From: Alphaproteobacteria bacterium
GTDB taxonomy: Bacteria; Pseudomonadota; Alphaproteobacteria; Micropepsales; Micropepsaceae
NCBI GenBank assembly: GCA_017307355.1
Contig: JAFKFG010000025.1
Coordinates: 1-48,411 of the forward strand
Direction of reading: 5' to 3'
Length of the DNA stretch: 48,411 nt
This document shows positions 20,052 to 28,539 of the stretch, piece after piece. The translations under genes were made by a program, and so were the position numbers. The first letter of the stretch is position 1. The number at the start of each line of letters is the position of its first letter. Below the pieces are notes generated by a model. It saw only the letters and a list, made by a program, of their open reading frames with translations. It was not told the DNA's origin and ran no database searches.

Positions 20052-22906
20052 TGCGCGGCGTCCCAATTGTCGGCGGCGCGGGCTTCCACCACCAGGGGCA
20101 CCGAGATTTCCACGGCGGGAAGCGCGGCCTTTTCCATCACCGAGGCCACCAGCTTGCGGGTCGCTTCGACCTCCTTGTCGGGTGCTTCGAAGATCAGTTC
20201 GTCATGGACCTGGAGCAGCATCTTGGCCGCGAGATTCTTGTCCTTGAGCGCATCGGGCAGGCGCGCCATGGCGCGGCGGATGATGTCGGCGGCCGCGCCC
20301 TGGATCGGCGCATTGATGGCCGCGCGCTCGGCCCCGCCGCGAAAGCCGGGAATCTTGGAATTGATTTCGCGGATATGGATGCGCCGCCCGAACAAGGTCT
20401 CCACGAAGCCGTGGGTGCGGGCGAATTGCTTGGTGTCTTCCATATAGACGCGGATGCCGGGAAAGCGGGCGAAATATTTCTTGATGTAATCGCTGGCTTC
20501 GCTTTGCGCGATGCCCAGCTGGTTGGCCAGGCCGAAGCCGGAAATGCCATAAACGATGCCGAAATTGATCGCCTTGGCGCGGCGGCGGATTTCCGGCGGC
20601 ATGCCTTTCACCGGCACGCCGAAAATCTCCGACGCGGTCATGGCGTGAATGTCGAGATTGTCCGCGAAGGCTTTCTTCAACTGCGGAATGTCGGCGATAT
20701 GGGCCAGAAGGCGCAGCTCGATCTGGCTATAGTCCGCGCTGATCAGCTGCATGCCCTTGGCCGCGATGAACGCCTGGCGGATGCGCCGGCCTTCCTCGGT
20801 GCGGATGGGAATATTCTGCAGATTGGGATCGGTCGAAGCCAGCCGCCCGGTCGAAGTGGACGCCATCGCATAAGACGTATGAACGCGGCCGGTCTTGGGA
20901 TTGATGAAGCCGGGCAAGGCGTCGGTATAGGTGCCGCGCAGCTTGGCGAGGCCGCGCCATTCCAGAACTTTCTTGGCGATCTCGTGGCCCTGGGCCGCCA
21001 CTTCTTCCAAGGCATCGACATCGGTGGACCAGGCGCCGGTCTTGGTCTTGCGCCCGCCTTCCAGGCCCATCTTGCCGAACAGAATATCGCCCAGCTGCTT
21101 GGGCGAGCCGATATTGAAATTCTCGCCCGCCAGCTTGTGAATCTGGGTTTCCAGCCCGCCCTGCGTCTTGCCGAAATCGTTGGAGAGGCGGCGCAGCATG
21201 TCCGGATCGATGGTGATCCCGGCCCGCTCCATATCGGCCAGCACCATGGTGAGCGGCCGCTCCAGCGTCTCATAGACCGCGCGCTTGCTCATCTCGCCCA
21301 GCTTGGGCTTGAGCAGCATATGCAGGCGCAAGGTCACATCCGCGTCTTCGGCGGAATATTTGGTGGCTTCGGCGACGGGCACGCAATCGAACGTGATCTT
21401 GTCCCTGCCCTTGCCGGCGACTTCGCTGAAGGCGATGGGGGTGTGGGACAAATGCAATTCGGACAATTCGTCCATCCCATGTCCGTGAAGACCGCCTTCC
21501 AGCACATAGGAAATCAGCATCGTGTCGTCGATGGGATGAAGGCGGATGCCGCGCTGCAGGAACACCAGGGCGTCGTATTTGAGATTCTGGCCCACTTTCA
21601 GGATCGCCGGGTCTTCCAACAAAGACTTCAAGCCGCCGATCACATCGGCTTCCGCCATCTGCGCGATTTTGTCGTTGCCGTCGAGCTGCAGCCCGTCGCC
21701 CTTGCGATGTCCGCAGGGAATGTAGCAGGCCTCGCCCGGCGCGACCGCCAAGGACACGCCGCACAGGACCGCCTGCATGGGATCGAGCGACGTCGTCTCG
21801 GTATCGACGCAGACAATGCCTTTGGCGCGCGCCCGCGCCACCCAGGCATCCAGGTCTTTCGCGGTGGTTACCGTCTTATAGGCATTGTGATCGATGGGTG
21901 CGCGGATCGCCGCGGTATCGGCCGGTTCGGCGGGCGCGGGTTCAGGCAGTTCCACCTTCAGATGCGGCGGCCTGGCGACGGAAGGGTCGGAGGCGATCGC
22001 CTCCACATCCGTCAGTTCAAAATGCGCCGCCACGCGCTTGGTGATGGAGTTGAACTCCATCGCTTTGAGGAATGCGATCAGCTCCCTGGCGTCCGGATGA
22101 TGCACCGCGAACTCATCCGGCGTTTCCTTGATCGGAACATTCTGTTCCAAGGTCACCAGCTTCAGCGAAATGCGGGCATTCTCCGCATTTTCGATCAGGG
22201 TTTCGCGGCGCTTGTTCTGCTTGATCTCGCCCGCGCGCTTGAGCAGCGTTTCCAGGTCGCCATATTCGCCGATCAGTTCGGCGGCGGTCTTGACGCCGAT
22301 GCCCCGCACGCCGGGTACATTGTCGGTGGAATCGCCCGCCAGGGCCTGAACCTGCACCACCTTGTCGGGCGCGACGCCGAACTTCTCCAGCACTTCGGCG
22401 GAGCCGATGCGCTTGTTCTTCATGGTGTCGAGAAGCTCGACTTTGCCGTCCACCACCAACTGCATCAGATCCTTGTCGGATGAGATGATGGTGCAGCGGG
22501 CGCCTGCCTCGCGCGCCATGCGTGCATAGGTGGCGATCAGATCGTCGGCCTCATAGCCGTTCATCTCGACGCAAGCGACGCCGAAGGCGCGGGTGGCATC
22601 GCGCACCAGGGGAAATTGCGGGATCAGGTCTTCCGGCGCGGGCGGGCGGTGCGCCTTATATTCTCTATAAATCTGGTTGCGGAAGGTCTTCTCGCTGGCG
22701 TCGAAAATCACCGCCAGATGGCTGGGCGCTTCGCCCGCCTTCATGTCCTCGAGCAGCTTCCACAGCATGTTGCAGTAGCCGGAGACCGCACCCACCGGCA
22801 GGCCGTCGGATTTGCGGGTGAGCGGCGGCAGGGCGTGATAGGCGCGGAACAGATAGCCCGAGCCGTCGATCAGATAGAGATGGTCGCCTTTTTTCAGGGC
22901 GGTCAA
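20048..22906 (-). CDS. polA: DNA polymerase I
   Basis: Repair and Okazaki-fragment-processing polymerase, 952 residues with all three activities. The 5' nuclease (about 1-290) has GYEADDLIATYA and SSDKDLMQLV. The 3'-5' exonuclease (about 340-520) keeps DTETTSLDP, so proofreading should be active. The polymerase domain has DYSQIELRLLAHI, RRAKAINFGIVYG and QVHDELIFEAP. I start at TTG 22906, whose last two bases are in the stop of the zinc-finger gene (TTGA); the open frame upstream merely overlaps that gene. The same TTGA junction recurs at the polA-lspA boundary. Confidence 0.97.
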   Translation of the reverse strand: MTALKKGDHLYLIDGSGYLFRAYHALPPLTRKSDGLPVGAVSGYCNMLWKLLEDMKAGEAPSHLAVIFDASEKTFRNQIYREYKAHRPPAPEDLIPQFPLVRDATRAFGVACVEMNGYEADDLIATYARMAREAGARCTIISSDKDLMQLVVDGKVELLDTMKNKRIGSAEVLEKFGVAPDKVVQVQALAGDSTDNVPGVRGIGVKTAAELIGEYGDLETLLKRAGEIKQNKRRETLIENAENARISLKLVTLEQNVPIKETPDEFAVHHPDARELIAFLKAMEFNSITKRVAAHFELTDVEAIASDPSVARPPHLKVELPEPAPAEPADTAAIRAPIDHNAYKTVTTAKDLDAWVARARAKGIVCVDTETTSLDPMQAVLCGVSLAVAPGEACYIPCGHRKGDGLQLDGNDKIAQMAEADVIGGLKSLLEDPAILKVGQNLKYDALVFLQRGIRLHPIDDTMLISYVLEGGLHGHGMDELSELHLSHTPIAFSEVAGKGRDKITFDCVPVAEATKYSAEDADVTLRLHMLLKPKLGEMSKRAVYETLERPLTMVLADMERAGITIDPDMLRRLSNDFGKTQGGLETQIHKLAGENFNIGSPKQLGDILFGKMGLEGGRKTKTGAWSTDVDALEEVAAQGHEIAKKVLEWRGLAKLRGTYTDALPGFINPKTGRVHTSYAMASTSTGRLASTDPNLQNIPIRTEEGRRIRQAFIAAKGMQLISADYSQIELRLLAHIADIPQLKKAFADNLDIHAMTASEIFGVPVKGMPPEIRRRAKAINFGIVYGISGFGLANQLGIAQSEASDYIKKYFARFPGIRVYMEDTKQFARTHGFVETLFGRRIHIREINSKIPGFRGGAERAAINAPIQGAAADIIRRAMARLPDALKDKNLAAKMLLQVHDELIFEAPDKEVEATRKLVASVMEKAALPAVEISVPLVVEARAADNWDAAH

Positions 22907-23082
22907 TGATGGTGTCCGCCGCCGTCCCGCAGCACAAAGCGGCGGTCGCAATAGGGGCATTCCACGAAATTCTCGTCGCCCATTTCCAGATAGACGCGCG
23001 GATGGCCGAGGCCCCCTCCGATCCCGTCGCAAGCGACGCGGCTGGAATCGACTTCAATGATTTCGGGCACTTCGACCGGCAT
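22903..23082 (-). CDS. CHCC zinc-finger domain protein (NDUFS6-like)
   Basis: A 59-residue protein. The minus-strand reading runs MPVEVPEIIEVDSS, then CDGIGGGLGHPRVYLEM, then VECPYCDRRFVL, ending GGGHHH. The C...H...C-x2-C arrangement is the zf-CHCC fold, homologous to the C-terminal part of mitochondrial complex I subunit NDUFS6. Role in bacteria uncertain; association with complex I is family-based inference. Its TGA overlaps the TTG start of polA, so the two are coupled. Upstream, the cobalamin adenosyltransferase is divergent. Confidence 0.88.
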   Translation of the reverse strand: MPVEVPEIIEVDSSRVACDGIGGGLGHPRVYLEMGDENFVECPYCDRRFVLRDGGGHHH

Positions 23083-23156
23083 GGCACTCTCTATTGGGCG
23101 AAAACGGCCGGATCATAGTCCTTACGGTTTGAGCGGCAAGGGGTTAGGCTTGGACC

Positions 23157-23717
23157 ATGGTCAAGCTGAATAAAATCTACACAAAAACGGGCGACGGGGG
23201 GCAGACCGGGCTCAGCGACGGCAGCCGGGTCTCCAAATACAGCCTGCGTGTCGCCGCCATCGGCGCGGTGGACGAAACCAACAGCGCCATCGGGGTGGCC
23301 CGGCTGGACACCGAAGGCGACCATGACGCGATGCTGTCGCGCATCCAGAACGACCTGTTCGACCTGGGCGCGGATCTGAGCATGCCCGAAGACGGCAAGA
23401 CCGAAGACCGCCTCAGGATCGCCCCGGCTCAGGTGGAACGGCTGGAACGGGAAATCGACGCCATGAATGCCGCGCTGGCGCCGCTCAAATCCTTTGTGCT
23501 GCCGGGCGGCACGGCGCTGGCGGCGCATCTGCACCTGGCCCGCGCCATCGCGCGGCGGGCCGAACGGGCGATCGTGGAACTGGCGGCGCAGGAAGCGATC
23601 AATGAAGCCGCCATTCGCTATGCGAACCGGCTTTCCGACCACCTGTTCGTGATGGCCCGCGCCGCCAACAATGACGGCATGGGCGACGTTCTCTGGGTTC
23701 CCGGAAAAAATCGCTGA
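23157..23717 (+). CDS. Cob(I)alamin adenosyltransferase, PduO type
   Basis: Transfers the adenosyl group of ATP to cob(I)alamin to make coenzyme B12. 186 residues, typical for the PduO/ATR class. Motifs: YTKTGDGGQTGLSDGSRVSK (ATP-binding N-terminus), GAVDETNSAIG, a helical bundle with FVLPGGTALAAHLHLARA, RRAERAIVEL, and NRLSDHLFVMAR with the conserved LSD. No other B12 gene is nearby. It starts 74 nt from the divergent zinc-finger gene. Confidence 0.95.
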   Translation: MVKLNKIYTKTGDGGQTGLSDGSRVSKYSLRVAAIGAVDETNSAIGVARLDTEGDHDAMLSRIQNDLFDLGADLSMPEDGKTEDRLRIAPAQVERLEREIDAMNAALAPLKSFVLPGGTALAAHLHLARAIARRAERAIVELAAQEAINEAAIRYANRLSDHLFVMARAANNDGMGDVLWVPGKNR

Positions 23718-23743
23718 CACATAAGCAGTTTTGGGTGCGTCGA

Positions 23744-23820
23744 TTTTGAAGCCTGGCTAGGAGCGTCCCCCGGAGCGTGCGTTAGCACGTGAGGAGGCGC
23801 GACGACGCCAGGATTCAAAA
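23744..23820. repeat. 77-bp imperfect palindrome downstream of the adenosyltransferase
   Basis: TTTTGAA-G-CCTGGC (23744-23757) mirrors GCCAGG-A-TTCAAAA (23807-23820). Between the arms a smaller ACGTGCTAACGCACG-like hairpin is centred near 23785. It lies between convergent genes and could be a bidirectional stop or a dispersed repeat; only one copy is seen in the window. Confidence 0.6.
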
Positions 23821-23829
23821 GAACGCGCC

Positions 23830-24108
23830 CTATTCGGCGTGCTTGCGGCCGAAGATGAAGGCGATCAGCACTCCGAAGACACCGATCAACCCCCAGCCCG
23901 GCATCGCCAGGGCGGAATAAATCGTCTGCGCCAGGAATGTGTGCTGCGCCCAATCCTTGAACAGGGCCAGCGAGCCGGGATGGATGATCGACCAGATCAA
24001 GCCCAACGAACGCACGGTGATCTCGCCGCCCTTTTCCAGGGAGGTCAGCGCATCGGCGCCCAAAAGCACCAATGCGGTCACGATCATGGCTAACGCGATC
24101 AGCCGCAT
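23830..24108 (-). CDS. Small membrane protein of unknown function, 92 residues
   Basis: ATG 24108 gives MRLIALAMIVTALVLLGADA, a first membrane helix (or uncleaved signal). A soluble middle (LGLIWSIIHPGSLALFKDW) follows, then a second helix, WGLIGVFGVLIAFIFG, and a basic end. Two-helix topology with an external loop of about 50 residues is predicted. The open frame upstream to 24180 is basic and not convincing. No family recognised. It lies between pnp's terminator and the convergent adenosyltransferase gene. Confidence 0.7.
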   Translation of the reverse strand: MRLIALAMIVTALVLLGADALTSLEKGGEITVRSLGLIWSIIHPGSLALFKDWAQHTFLAQTIYSALAMPGWGLIGVFGVLIAFIFGRKHAE

Positions 24109-24182
24109 CAGGACCGTCAAAACGCACGCCTTCTCGAAGAAATGGCGGCGAAACCTAACCGGGCGCGTCCGCTTCCGCAAAG

Positions 24183-24213
24183 AAAAACGCCCGCCAACAT
24201 GTCGCTGGCGGGC
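24183..24213 (-). terminator. Rho-independent terminator after pnp
   Basis: On the minus strand GCCCGCCA / TGGCGGGC (24206-24213 and 24189-24196) with a 9-nt loop is followed by GTTTTTC. It lies about 33 nt beyond the pnp stop and ends the rimP-to-pnp operon. Confidence 0.88.
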
Positions 24214-24245
24214 GTCGTTCAGACTGCAATTTCAGGCTGCAAATA

Positions 24246-26477
24246 TCAGGCCTGCGGCGCTTCCGCCTTGGCTTCGGCCTGCTTCTTGGAGAGGTCTTCG
24301 CCGGTGGCCTGATCCACCTGCTTCATCGACAGGCGCACTTTGCCGCGGTCGTCGAAGCCCAGGAGCTTCACCTTCACGGCCTGGCCTTCCTTGACCACGT
24401 CCGACGGCTTGGCGACGCGCTGGGCGGCCAATTCGCTGACATGGACCAGGCCGTCCTTGGGCCCGAAGAAGTTCACGAAGGCACCGAAATCCATCACCTT
24501 GACGATCTTGCCGTCATAGATTTCGCCCACTTCCGGTTCGGCGGTGAGCGAGCGGATCCACTTCAGCGCCGCCTTGATCGACTCGCCGTCGGCGGAGGCG
24601 ATCTTCACCGTGCCGTCGTCCTCGATGTTGATCTTGGCGCCGGTCTTTTCCACGATCTCGCGGATCACCTTGCCGCCGGTGCCGATCACGTCGCGGATCT
24701 TGTCGGTCTCGATGTTGATCTTGGCGCCGGTCTTTTCCACGATCTCGCGGATCACCTTGCCGCCGGTGCCGATCACGTCGCGGATCTTGTCGGTCGGAAT
24801 CTTGATCTGCTCGATGCGCGGGGCATGCTCGCCCAGCTCGGCGCGGGCGCCATGGATGGCCTTGTTCATCTCGCCCAGGATGTGAAGACGGCCGCCTTTG
24901 GCCTGATCGAGCGCGGCGCGCATGATCTCTTCGGTGATGCCGGCGATCTTGATGTCCATCTGCAGGCTGGTGACGCCGTCTTCGGTGCCCGCCACCTTGA
25001 AGTCCATGTCGCCCAGGTGATCTTCGTCACCCAGGATGTCCGACAGGACGACATAGCGGTCGCCTTCCAGGATCAGGCCCATGGCGATGCCCGCGGTGGG
25101 CTTGGCGATGGGAACGCCGGCATCCATCAGCGCCAGCGAGGTGCCGCACACCGTCGCCATCGACGAGGAGCCGTTGGATTCCGTAATCTCGGAAACCACG
25201 CGGATCGTGTAGGGGAAGCTGTCCTTGGTGGGCAGCATCGGATGGATGGCGCGCCAGGCGAGCTTGCCATGGCCGATTTCGCGGCGGCCGGGCGAGCCCA
25301 TGCGGCCGGTTTCGCCGACGCTGTAGGGCGGAAAGTTATAGTGCAGCATGAAGGTCTGCTTGCTGGTGCCTTCCAGGCTGTCGACGAACTGCTCGTCTTC
25401 CGCGGTGCCCAGGGTGGCAATGACCAGCGCCTGGGTTTCGCCGCGGGTGAACAGCGCCGAGCCATGGGTGCGGGGCAGAACGCCCACTTCCGCCATGATG
25501 GGACGCACGGTGACGAGGTCGCGGCCGTCGACGCGCTTCTTGGTGTCCAGCACCGCCGAGCGCATCACATGGGCTTCCACGTCATGCATCAGGCCCGAGA
25601 AGACATTGGCGGCAACCTTGCCTTCGCCTTCACCGACAAAGTTTTCCGCCAGGCTCTTGCGCTCGGCCGAGATGGCGTCGCGGCGCTTGTGCTTGTCGGC
25701 GATCTGGAACGCCTTGGCCAGGCCCGGCGAGGCGGCGACCTTCAGGCGCTCGCGCACCGGGGCGTGAATATCTTCCGGCACCGCGCGCGGTTCCTTCGCC
25801 GCCTTTTCCGCCAGGCGGATGATGGCGTCGATGGCGTGCTGCATTTCCTTATGGCCGAACACCACGGCACCCAGCATCACCGCTTCCGACAATTCCTGGG
25901 CTTCGGATTCCACCATCATCACCGCATCGCGGGTGCCCGCGACCACGAGATCGAGTTTGGAATTGGCCATCTCTTCGATGGGCGGATTGAGCTTATATTC
26001 GCCGTCGATGTAAGCGACGCGGGCAGCGCCGATCGGGCCCATGAAGGGCACGCCCGAAATGGTGAGCGCGGCGGACGCGGCCACCATGCCCACGATATCG
26101 GGATCGTTTTCCAGATCGTGGGACAGGACCTGCACCACCACCTGGGTTTCGTTGCGATAACCGTCCGCGAAGAGCGGGCGGATGGGACGGTCGATCAGGC
26201 GCGAGATCAGGGTTTCGCGCTCGGTCGGGGCGCGCTCGCGCTTGAAATAGCCGCCGGGAATCTTGCCCGCGGCATAATAGCGTTCCTGGTAATTCACGGT
26301 GAGCGGGAAGAAGTCCACGCCTTCCTTCGGATTGGCGGCGCCGACCACAGTGGCCAGCACGACAGTCTCGCCATAGGTGGCGATCACGGCGCCATCGGCC
26401 TGGCGGGCGACTTTTCCGGTCTCAAGGGTCAGCGTGCGGCCGCCCCATTCGAAGCTTTCTTTCTGTACGTTGAACAT
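24246..26477 (-). CDS. pnp: Polyribonucleotide nucleotidyltransferase (PNPase) with duplicated KH core
   Basis: Phosphorolytic 3'-5' exoribonuclease and degradosome component. From ATG 26477 ([13 protein letters not shown]) it has 743 residues: RNase PH domain 1, helical linker, RNase PH domain 2 ([21 protein letters not shown]), a KH domain and a C-terminal S1 domain ([19 protein letters not shown]). The family norm is about 710-715. The 29 extra residues are an exact tandem copy of the KH core (residues ~562-590 and ~591-619), so the GxxG loop VIGTGGKVI occurs twice. Outside the KH core all regions look intact. Last gene of the operon; upstream is rpsO, as in many bacteria. Confidence 0.96.
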   Translation of the reverse strand: MFNVQKESFEWGGRTLTLETGKVARQADGAVIATYGETVVLATVVGAANPKEGVDFFPLTVNYQERYYAAGKIPGGYFKRERAPTERETLISRLIDRPIRPLFADGYRNETQVVVQVLSHDLENDPDIVGMVAASAALTISGVPFMGPIGAARVAYIDGEYKLNPPIEEMANSKLDLVVAGTRDAVMMVESEAQELSEAVMLGAVVFGHKEMQHAIDAIIRLAEKAAKEPRAVPEDIHAPVRERLKVAASPGLAKAFQIADKHKRRDAISAERKSLAENFVGEGEGKVAANVFSGLMHDVEAHVMRSAVLDTKKRVDGRDLVTVRPIMAEVGVLPRTHGSALFTRGETQALVIATLGTAEDEQFVDSLEGTSKQTFMLHYNFPPYSVGETGRMGSPGRREIGHGKLAWRAIHPMLPTKDSFPYTIRVVSEITESNGSSSMATVCGTSLALMDAGVPIAKPTAGIAMGLILEGDRYVVLSDILGDEDHLGDMDFKVAGTEDGVTSLQMDIKIAGITEEIMRAALDQAKGGRLHILGEMNKAIHGARAELGEHAPRIEQIKIPTDKIRDVIGTGGKVIREIVEKTGAKINIETDKIRDVIGTGGKVIREIVEKTGAKINIEDDGTVKIASADGESIKAALKWIRSLTAEPEVGEIYDGKIVKVMDFGAFVNFFGPKDGLVHVSELAAQRVAKPSDVVKEGQAVKVKLLGFDDRGKVRLSMKQVDQATGEDLSKKQAEAKAEAPQA
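24621..24794 (-). repeat. Exact 87-bp tandem duplication in the pnp KH domain
   Basis: Units 24621-24707 and 24708-24794 are identical base for base (period 87, a multiple of three). Each encodes 29 residues running from TDKIRD through [13 protein letters not shown] to AKINIE. Lack of any synonymous difference means very recent origin, or an assembly artefact. Confidence 0.95.
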
Positions 26478-26606
26478 GGGATTTTCTTTCATCATTGCCC
26501 GCCGCCATATTGCGAACGGGCCCTTCTTTGAGGACGCCGGCTTGGCGCCCTCGGACTCCCCTATGGAGTCAGCCTTTGCGCGGGCTCATCCCCTCGCAAA
26601 AGCAAA

Positions 26607-26638
26607 GCAACGGCGCACGCCTTTGCGCACGCCGTTGC
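26607..26638 (-). terminator. Hairpin between rpsO and pnp (possible terminator/processing site)
   Basis: GCAACGGCG / CGCCGTTGC arms with two internal mismatches in the extended stem. On the minus strand it is followed by TTTGCTTTTGC. It lies 20 nt after the rpsO stop. In other bacteria this interval holds an attenuating terminator and an RNase III site; which applies here is not determined. Confidence 0.5.
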
Positions 26639-26658
26639 CAATTCTGTGGAATGCGAAC

Positions 26659-26925
26659 TCAGCGGCGCAGGCCCAGACGCGCGATCAGCGCTTCATAGCG
26701 CTCGGTGTCGCGGCTCTTCACATAGTCGAGCAGGCTGCGGCGTTCCGAAACCATCTTGATCATGCCGCGGCGCGAATGATTGTCCTTGGCGTGGGTCTTG
26801 AAGTGCTCGGTCAGGTTGGAGATGCGTTCTGAGAGAATCGCGACCTGGACTTCCGGCGAGCCGGTATCCCCGGCCTTGGTGGCGTATTCGGCGATCAGTT
26901 CTTTTTTGCGTTCAGGCGTAATCAT
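26659..26925 (-). CDS. rpsO: 30S ribosomal protein S15
   Basis: Primary 16S rRNA-binding protein, 88 residues, the standard length. Signature segments: [40 protein letters not shown] and [24 protein letters not shown]. It starts 13 nt after the truB stop and precedes pnp in the classic order. Confidence 0.99.
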   Translation of the reverse strand: MITPERKKELIAEYATKAGDTGSPEVQVAILSERISNLTEHFKTHAKDNHSRRGMIKMVSERRSLLDYVKSRDTERYEALIARLGLRR

Positions 26926-26938
26926 CGGTCATCGGTCC

Positions 26939-27880
26939 TTAAAGTTGGAAAACACGGAAGGGACGAAGTTCGCCATCGGCGATTTCGGCCAGTGCCACGG
27001 GCGCGTCCGTCTCGTCCTTGAGGAAGACGGTCTGCCCCTGGAGCCCGCCATCGCCTGCGAATCCTTCTTTCATGCGGGCGAACAAATTCGCGCGAATGAG
27101 GATGGAATTGCCGCTGCGAAGGCGGACCGTATCGCTGCCCGTCACGGCCAGCGCCGGGATGCCGTCCAGCGCGGTCGAAAGAGGCTTTAGATACGCAAAA
27201 GCGGCGGGACTATGCATAAAAGGGGTCAGCGTTTCCAGCCCGACCGCGTCTTTTTCCAGGAAGCCCCCGATCCGGGTCCGCCGGAGCTGGGAGACATAGC
27301 CCAAAGTCCCCAGGGCCTGGGCAATGTCCCGGACCCAGGAGCGGACGTAAGTCCCTTTGCCACAAAGGATTTCGAACACCGCCTGACCGGGCTGGGCGTC
27401 CACCAGCCGGGCCTCATAGACCTGGACCTGACGGGGTTCCAGGGCGACTTCCTCCCCCTGCCGGGCCAGGTCATAGGCCCGTTCGCCCTGCACTTTGATG
27501 GCCGAATAAGCGGGCGGGGTCTGGGTCAGGACGCCGGTGAAGCGGGGGATCATGGCTTCGATGGCCTCCCGGCTGGGGCGCACATCGGACGTGCCGGTCA
27601 CCTTGCCTTCGGCATCGTCGCTGTCGCGGCTTTCGCCCCAGGTGGCGGTGAAGCGGTAGATCTTCGCGGCATCCTGGACGTACGGCACGGTCTTGGTCGC
27701 CTCGCCCAGGGCGATGGCGAGGATGCCGGTCGCCAGGGGGTCGAGGGTGCCGGCATGGCCCGCCTTCTGCGCATTGAAGATGCGGCGGACGGCGGCGACG
27801 GCCTGGGTCGAGGTGACGCCGGACGGCTTGTCGAGAACGACCCAGCCGTGAACGGCATCGCCTTTTTTCTTTTTACCCAT
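26939..27880 (-). CDS. truB: tRNA pseudouridine(55) synthase TruB
   Basis: Makes the universal T-loop pseudouridine in tRNA. 313 residues. The catalytic Asp is in HAGTLDPLATGIL, with GWVVLDKPSGVTS at the N-terminus, QTPPAYSAIKVQGERAYDLAR, and CGKGTYVRSWVRDIAQALG. The C-terminal extension fits the alphaproteobacterial form. The start ATG 27880 is preceded by GGGGGG only 5 nt away (27886-27891), which is the terminal run of repeat copy H. Downstream rpsO follows closely. Confidence 0.97.
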   Translation of the reverse strand: MGKKKKGDAVHGWVVLDKPSGVTSTQAVAAVRRIFNAQKAGHAGTLDPLATGILAIALGEATKTVPYVQDAAKIYRFTATWGESRDSDDAEGKVTGTSDVRPSREAIEAMIPRFTGVLTQTPPAYSAIKVQGERAYDLARQGEEVALEPRQVQVYEARLVDAQPGQAVFEILCGKGTYVRSWVRDIAQALGTLGYVSQLRRTRIGGFLEKDAVGLETLTPFMHSPAAFAYLKPLSTALDGIPALAVTGSDTVRLRSGNSILIRANLFARMKEGFAGDGGLQGQTVFLKDETDAPVALAEIADGELRPFRVFQL

Positions 27881-27885
27881 TCTGG

Positions 27886-27986
27886 CCCCCCATTGTCTCT
27901 TTCGCGCAAGCGCTCAGAGACGGTCGGCTGGCTTGGCCGCCAGCCTCCACCCCCCGCCAGCGCTGATGCGCGCGCGGAGAGAGAGC
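27886..27986 (-). repeat. Multi-hairpin repeat copy H between rbfA and truB
   Basis: A diverged copy read on the minus strand: a C-rich/G-rich arm (CCGCGCGCG ... GCGGGGGG); hairpin GGCTGGC / GCCAGCC (27926-27945); hairpin GTCTCT / AGAGAC with an inner GCGC-TT-GCGC (about 27894-27920). It terminates in GGGGGG (27886-27891), 5 nt before the truB ATG. Confidence 0.6.
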
Positions 27987-27996
27987 CTGAATTTCT

Positions 27997-28455
27997 CTAG
28001 TCATCAGATTCGTCGTTCTCGTCGGAATGAGCGAGATCCCGCTGCACTTGCGGCGACTTCAGCAAATTCTCGATCTTCTCGGCTTCGGCGAAGGACTGGT
28101 CTTCGACGAAGCGCAGATCGGGCGTGAATTTGGTCGAGATCATGTGGCCCATTTCGCCGCGCAGGAATCCCTTGTGGCGGTTGAGCGCGGCGATGACCGG
28201 GCCGGTGTTGCGTCCGCCCAACGGCGCGCAATAGACCGTGGCATAGCGCATGTCGGGCGACGGCTTCACCTGGGTGATGGTGACCGACACGCCGTCCAAC
28301 TCCGGATCGCGAATATCCGAACGGCTGAGAATCTGCGCCAGCGCATGGCGCAGCATTTCGCCTACGCGGAGCTGGCGCTGCGTCGGTCCGTCTTCGCGAC
28401 GGGCATGGCGGGAAGCGATGCGGCCGCCGCCGCGCGGTGAGCGATTTCTGGACAT
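27997..28455 (-). CDS. rbfA: Ribosome-binding factor A
   Basis: Late 30S maturation and cold-adaptation factor, 152 residues. Conserved KH-like core: RQLRVGEMLRHALAQILSR, SVTITQVKPSPDMRYATVYCAPLGG, NRHKGFLRGEMGHMISTKFTPDLRFVEDQSF. The N-terminus MSRNRSPRGGGR is basic. I reject the upstream ATG 28494 because its first 13 codons come from the paired-hairpin repeat at 28469-28532. The C-terminus is very acidic (SDENDESDD). Confidence 0.96.
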   Translation of the reverse strand: MSRNRSPRGGGRIASRHARREDGPTQRQLRVGEMLRHALAQILSRSDIRDPELDGVSVTITQVKPSPDMRYATVYCAPLGGRNTGPVIAALNRHKGFLRGEMGHMISTKFTPDLRFVEDQSFAEAEKIENLLKSPQVQRDLAHSDENDESDD

Positions 28456-28468
28456 TCCGAGACCCAAG

Positions 28469-28532
28469 TCCTCATGCGTCGACAGGCTCGGCATTAGGAC
28501 AGAAAATCCTCACCCCTGTCGAAGGGTGAGGA
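28469..28532. repeat. Paired-hairpin repeat with complementary loops (locus 2), between infB and rbfA
   Basis: Hairpin 1 is TCCTCATGC / GCATTAGGA (28469-28477, 28491-28499, one mismatch). Hairpin 2 is TCCTCACCC / GGGTGAGGA (28507-28515, 28524-28532, perfect). The loop sequence TCGACAG (28479-28485) is complementary to CTGTCGA (28516-28522). Same design and related sequence (CTCATGC, CTCACCC, TCGACA) as 18541-18608. It sits inside the translation operon. Confidence 0.75.
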
Positions 28533-28539
28533 TGAAAGA

